Assembly (NCBI RefSeq): GCF_025698545.1
Contig: NC_068570.1
Coordinates: 1,364,001 to 1,428,000 of the forward strand
DNA: 64,000 nt
Reading direction: 5' to 3'
DNA from: Gossypium raimondii
Lineage: Eukaryota > Streptophyta > Magnoliopsida > Malvales > Malvaceae
A model generated the notes under the pieces. That model did no database searches. It worked only from the letters and a program-made list of their open reading frames with translations, and was not told the origin of the DNA. Below are positions 58,500-64,000 of the stretch, piece by piece (within the stretch, counting starts at the first letter, position 1; each line of letters starts with the position of its first letter). A program made the position numbers and the translations under genes.

Positions 58500-61400
58500 G
58501 AATGCATTGCTGAGATTAGTGAAACCAATATTTAAGGGCTGAAATTTCATATTAGTTATACATGGGAATTGGTGAAACAACCTAATAGGCCCCTCTATTA
58601 CAAAGACTTAATCAAATTAGTTTATTTACTATTATATTGTATTATTAAAATGAATCAAATTAAATTAAATATTAATATTCTTTATTTTAAAAAAATGTTA
58701 TTCGTTGTTTGAAAAAGTTAATTTTTTTAAAAAAAAATTATGATTTTAGAAAAAAAATATTGTCAATTGAGTTTTAACTTAATTGAAATAAGTCAATGCA
58801 GGAGGAGTTTGAGTGTGCTGAAGCACATTATCCTCCTATTTATGGGTTAGGGAGGGGCTATGGATAGTTCTAGGCATTATCTCAAAAAGAGTAGATATGA
58901 TCATAAATGTTAACTTCATTACATTTTGATCTTATTTAATTCTTTTTAATAATATAAAAATTAAATAAAAAGACTAATTTGATCCGATCTTTAAAACAAA
59001 GGGATGTAGAAGGTACTTTCACCCATGGAATTTCTATTTATAAAAGATGATAGTTGCATGTATTGCTTTGAATCATTTCGGATTAGAGTCATTTTGGATC
59101 GGATCTATTAAGTTTGCCAGACGTTATTTCAGGTTAAGCTATCTAAATTTGAGTTATTTTAGGTTTAAATTATTTCGAGTTCGTTTTATATTTTGTTTAG
59201 GCTAATTTCGAATCCGTATTGAATAGATTAAATTTATTAACTTTTTATTATCATATCGAATTGATAAAATTCGACAAATTTAAAATCGAATTGATTAGGT
59301 TGATTCTGTGATTCATCTCTAAAAAATCATGATGTGCCACGGTGAAGATATAAAATTCAACAACAACAAAACAGAAACGACCCCAAAAAATTGGGACAAT
59401 CTCTAATGTTTCTTACCGAGGAGAAATTAATTACTGTAACAAAATTCAAAGATCCATATTGTCGTGAAACTGCATTTATATATATGTATATATATATACA
59501 CATAATTCAATGAACATGAAACATTAAAGAGCAAAAGAGTGTTACGAAATCATAAGGTAAGAGAAAGAGACATTGAGATTTCTGTGATATATATAATTAT
59601 GATCTGTCTATTTCATTTGGACCAACATTAATATCTCATATTTACAATCATCTTTAAAAAAAAATAGTGTTATGAGAAAATTAATGGAAGATTTTTATTG
59701 ATGTGAAAAAATGTTTATAATTCATCTTTAACCTTTAAATAAAATGATAAAAGTATTTTAGTGCACTCAAATCTATATTTTCGATGCCAATTGACACAAC
59801 ACACACTTATATATAGGATAATATTAGATGCATCCATTGGTGTAACGAGAAATTTTTTGGAGGATCAAAATTACATTAAATTTTTTATGAGAACTAAAAT
59901 GTAATATTTTTCATTGTAAGATTAAAACTTTATAATTTTAGAAAAATAAATCATAAGTTTATCATTGTAGGGCCTAAAATGCAACTTTATCATATATTGA
60001 TTTATAAATTTTGAATTTTATAAAGACTAAAACATATATTTTTCATTTTAAGGGTCGGAGTCCTTACCTACCTTCTCTAGTACGACATTTGGATGCATTG
60101 TTAATGCATGAATGTTAGTGAACTATAACCAAAAAAAAAAAAAAAAGGAAAAGGCTTTATTGTGATTCCTTACCATATATAAGACTTGTGTGCTTATATA
60201 TATTACATTATGTCACACTTACAGTGTGATAAATAATAAATTGATATAAAAATGTTGAAACCGTAAAGTTAATATTTTAAAGATTATGGTGTTTTTGATT
60301 TAAATCATATCATATATAAAACTACTCTCATAATAATATCTATTACTTTGTAAAATAAATGAGTTTTGGGTACTTTTTCAATGAATTGATACTCGATTGA
60401 CTCGTGACACTAACTTAATAAAAACTTAAGTATTAGTATATATATATATATATATAATACAATTAGCTATCAACCACATATTTGAAAAAAGATAAAAGAG
60501 TTGAGTTGCAAAAAAAAAAATCCACAACAATCCAAAGCTCTCCCATTTGTGGTTTATAATGTTAACATCAAAAGCAATGGCTTAGAATAAACTATCTTAT
60601 CTAAATATACTATTTGATTCAATATTTCTTTTCTTTGAATTTTATTGAGTTAAACTCAATTTAGTTTAGTTCGTTTTTGGATTTTTTGAACTCTTTATGA
60701 TAAATCGATTCGATTTGATTCAGTTTTGAGATTTATTTTGATAAAATAAATTTCGTTTTATGACTTTGGCATCATATTTGATAAATTTTCAAAAGAAAAT
60801 ATAATAAAAAAATCAATATCTCTTATGTAATATATATTTTTAAAAATACAATTTTCATAAAAAAAATCATCCAAAACTCTTAATTTGAATACTTTTTTTT
60901 TTTTCTTAATGACCCAAGCTAGTTTGGAGTTAAAATGGACCCAACTAGCTATGAACTAGAGGGCTTGGGCTTCGCTTATTTATCCATCCAATACCAATAT
61001 TCTTCTTTATTGCTCTCCAACTTGAAATTAAGGGGTAATCTAGTTGAGTCGAGTTCAAATACTGTTTAGTTACTCGAAATTTGAAATTCGATACTTGACT
61101 TGGACTCAATCGGATATTTTTTTAGACTCGAGCCTAGCTTGAGATATAATTGAATTACTCGATTTTGAGCTTGATTAAGCCAATTACTAATTTTGGTACT
61201 CAAGTTCGAGCTCGACATGATAATTAATCTTAATGTTTAATAAGATATAAATTGAGGGTAATAATGTAATTTAATAATTTCATGAGCTGTTCGAGTCAAT
61301 TATTACTAAACCTGAATTTGGCTCAATTGATAGCTTGAGCTGCTCAAGCTCTACTCGATAATTACTGAATTGAGTTTGAATTTTTTCGAGTCAAACTTGA

Positions 61401-64000
61401 GTAGCTTGCGATTATTAGTGTCTCGTTTACACCCCTACTTGGATGATGATTAAAATAGCAAATGAAAAAAATAATAATTAAAATATAGTATAAAATAACA
61501 TTTCTTATAAAGCTTAGGGGATTTTTTTTTAATTTTGATAATAATCCAAGTCCTTTTTAACTTATTTGGCCAAATATTATTTAATGTTGAATGTATAAAT
61601 ATGAAAAAAAAATGGTACATTTCAAAATTTAGGGATTTACAGCTTAGAAAATTATTTTTAACACTATATTAAAAGCCTCTATGGTTGAAGTCCAACTAGT
61701 TGTTAGATTAACCATTTAGAAAATAAATAAATTGACAAGAAATTATCAAAAGTAAAAATATAAAAAATTACTCGAATAGTGTTAAATCCAAATTAACTTG
61801 AACATAAAGCTAACCCAAATACTGAAACAATTTAAATTCAAAATGACTCAAATAGCTAAACTCGAAAATTATTTAAACTAAATTTATCCATAGATTTTAA
61901 AACTCAAATTTACTCGATTTAAGATAAACCTAATCCAAAACCAATCGAATGTGCGAAATTAATATATACTTGGGACTTGAAGCTTTACAAGTCAACTTTT
62001 GCAAATAGACCAACAACTTGTTGAGAGACATGTCAAAATCTTTAACCACTTATAAAATAAAGAAAGACATAATATCTTCATGTATTTAATTCATCTATTT
62101 TAATTAGATTAATTTTAATTTTTGTATTTTTCGAATTGGTCGATTTTAGTCTTTATACTTTCTCGAATTTTGAAATCCTAGTTCTAACTGAAATAGTAAC
62201 AGTTAAATTCGTTTGGGTAAATTTAGTTACTAGTTTTGTATTATGTTTACTGTTGTAGGTTTAGTCAATATTCTTCAAATTGATCGTTCTAAGTCTCTAT
62301 ACTTTTCGAATATTCAATTTTCAATCTTGACAAAAATGACAATCATTAATCCATTTACTGAATTCCAAGCGAGTGATATATGAAACTAACAAGCTTACAA
62401 TGGTATTGAAAAAAAGATAATTTGTTTGCCTCATCAATTTTGGAAATAACAGAATTTAACAGCGGGCATTTAGTAAAAATTGAAATTCTAAATTTTAAAA
62501 AAATACAGAAACTAAAATGACTAAATTAAAATATAAATACTAAATCCACAACTTTCACAAAATATAGAAACTATAAAATATAATTATAACACAAAAACAA
62601 ACCAAAACATCAAATACACTGATTGTAAGCCAACAAATTATAGGTAGCACTAATATGCACACATGCTGGCGTATTTGCAATTCACCAAACTTGCTAGGAG
62701 GGGCCTAAAGGGGGGGGGGGTACTCTAAGCCCCAATGTTCTTCTTTCACTTTCAAATCATTTACAAATTTTAATTTTAAAAAATATTTTCATATTTAAAA
62801 TATAAAAAAATATTTTTATAATTTAATAATTTTTAATATTATATATTTAAAGTAAGTTTGAATGGACGGTGCATTTACCCCATCTAAATCCATCCTAAAA
62901 CTTTAACTCCGTGAGACGGTAAGTAGTTGGCAATGAGCAGCAACAACTTTGTCTAGTGGTCTAAAAAGATACCATGACAAGTAGCTGAAATATCTAAGAA
63001 CAAGACAATGATCCGCCTAACACAAACCGTTGTTCATGCTCAATTCCATTTTAGCACGAACAGTTGGAGGTATATGGTTTAATTCTAGTTTTAGTCCCTG
63101 TATTATTACTAAAATTCAAGATTTAATCCTACAAATTTGATATGGTTTTTTTTCTTTATAACATTATTAATAGGCCCAATTTGATAATATCGTTAGCTGT
63201 TATCCTTAAAAAGATGATTTTATTTAAGAAAAAGGGCCTTAATTAAATTTCCACATTGTTCTAAATATATGATTGAATAATAATAATAAAAATTTCCTTA
63301 AAAAATACATGGCTTTGATAGAAAAATTAATGAAATTGTTATTTTGAGCTTATTAATAATACTATACAAATAAAAGAAATTTTAAAGTATAGAGATTAAA
63401 TTTTAAATTTTAGAAGAATGGGTGATGAATAATCTTTATTTATCAACCATTGACGGAACTAAAGTTGGCCTTGGCCTTCCAAAAATTTTGAATTTTTTTT
63501 CATTATGCCCTTTAAAATTATTAAAATTTTTAACTAGGTCCTCTCAAATTTTTTTGAACATTGTAATCAAGCTCTCTGAAAGATTTGAAAATTTTAATTA
63601 AACCTGAAGTTATTAAATTGTTGCTAGTGATTTAACTAAGTGTTTGGAATGAACAGTAGAGAAGTGGACACTTCTCTGGCACCAAATTTGAAAACCAATA
63701 ATACAAAGAGCACACATGAATTGTTTACGTAGTTCGTTTTCTTTATGTTTACAGAGCCTAGCTCAAGGAAAAATATTCACTCTCTTCAACAATTACAACA
63801 AGTGACCCTAACCCATCATACACCCCGTAATGATTCAGAATTCTTAGTACAAAAATCTATACAAGTCTCTCCCTTAAGTAGATTTATGTTCAAAACTTGC
63901 TAACTAGAAGGTCTATCACAATCCCATTAAAACAATAATAAGATAACTTGTTTACAATGTAAAAATAGAGAATAAACAATCGTATACTTTTAGCAAGTAG
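58500..64000. other. gene-free right end of the window
   Basis: No coding exon was recognised. Contents: a SINE-like copy (58774-58890), AT-rich repeats (59830-60080), a hAT-like element (61030-61437), a G-tract with a Tourist-like scrap (62700-62900), and from about 63660 to the edge an LTR-like sequence (phrases 'attgtttacgtagttcg' and 'agagcctagctcaagg') that may continue beyond the window. Confidence 0.5.
61030..61437. mobile_element. hAT-like TAGGGGTGTAAA family, copy 3
   Basis: The left end is taaggggtaatctagttgag and the right end is gtctcgtttacacccctа-type (61420-61437), the inverse of the start of 39641-40062. The inside is again rich in gagctcgag, 'gagttcgagctcgac' and 'cttgagc' words. 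The flanks share only cttg. Confidence 0.55.

Noticed and set aside
60128-60148. Poly(A) run as a retroposon tail
   Set aside because: No intron-less gene copy or target duplication precedes it; long A runs are common in this AT-rich DNA.
63660-64000. Start of a new gene at the right edge
   Set aside because: The phrases resemble plant LTR sequence ('tttacgtagttcg') rather than exons, and no ORF is open.

Overview
This is a 64 kb piece of nuclear DNA from a dicot plant. The evidence is AT-rich, gene-sparse sequence with spliced genes (GT-AG introns, one GC-AG), TGGGCY 'site II' promoter motifs, and proteins that are plant-specific or have plant-type forms (a patatin-like lipase, the extra plant subunit SDH5 of respiratory complex II, the brassinosteroid regulator BKI1). 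The density and style of short inverted-repeat elements suggests a Malvales genome such as cotton, but that is an inference. Nothing bacterial, viral or organellar was recognised.

Eight protein-coding loci can be reconstructed exon by exon. (1) The last three exons of a patatin-like acyl hydrolase (1-1327, cut by the window edge). (2) A complete tandem copy of it with seven exons (2847-8176). (3) The 26S proteasome deubiquitinase RPN11, six exons (13225-15637). (4) Mitochondrial SDH5, four exons (16757-19386). (5) A minus-strand two-exon gene for an uncharacterised 211-aa plant protein (20483-21208). (6) A minus-strand gene for a 128-aa protein with a TPR-like helical end and a probable 5'UTR intron (25397-25783). 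(7) A minus-strand seven-exon gene for a type II membrane protein with a cysteine-rich PAN/Apple-like C-terminus, which uses a GC-AG intron (28065-31908). (8) A plus-strand nine-exon PP2C phosphatase of the PP2C12 type with a CxxC/CxxC tail (42463-46875). A ninth, intronless gene encodes BKI1, the BRI1 kinase inhibitor (54586-55449). The genes do not form a functional cluster. RPN11, SDH5 and the PP2C have housekeeping-type promoters with TGGGCY elements. From memory, the SDH5 and PP2C12 genes are also close together on Arabidopsis chromosome 1, so part of the window may be an old syntenic block.

The rest is a layered deposit of small transposable elements. Several can be assigned to a superfamily directly from their target-site duplications: a 726-bp fold-back element with a perfect 9-bp duplication (51848-52573), a family with GGTAAAAGTACC termini and 9-bp duplications (at least seven copies), hAT-type elements with 8-bp duplications (39641-40062, 53029-53255 and two copies nested inside larger elements), Tourist-like elements with 3-bp duplications (9983, 49028, 56030), a probable solo LTR (40596-41270), LTR-like fragments in gene introns, and tRNA-like SINE candidates. 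Gene-free stretches at 8.2-13 kb, 21.2-25.4 kb, 32-41.5 kb, 47-54.5 kb and 55.5-64 kb consist mostly of such elements and AT-rich sequence.

No wholly new biological system is evident. The observations most worth a second look are the fold-back element, an insertion with an internal 'empty site' control, repeated nested insertions into one host element, a three-part hairpin repeat in an SDH5 intron, a 96-nt in-frame intron at the end of the PP2C gene, the GC-AG intron, and an isolated promoter-like segment in the 32-41 kb gene desert.
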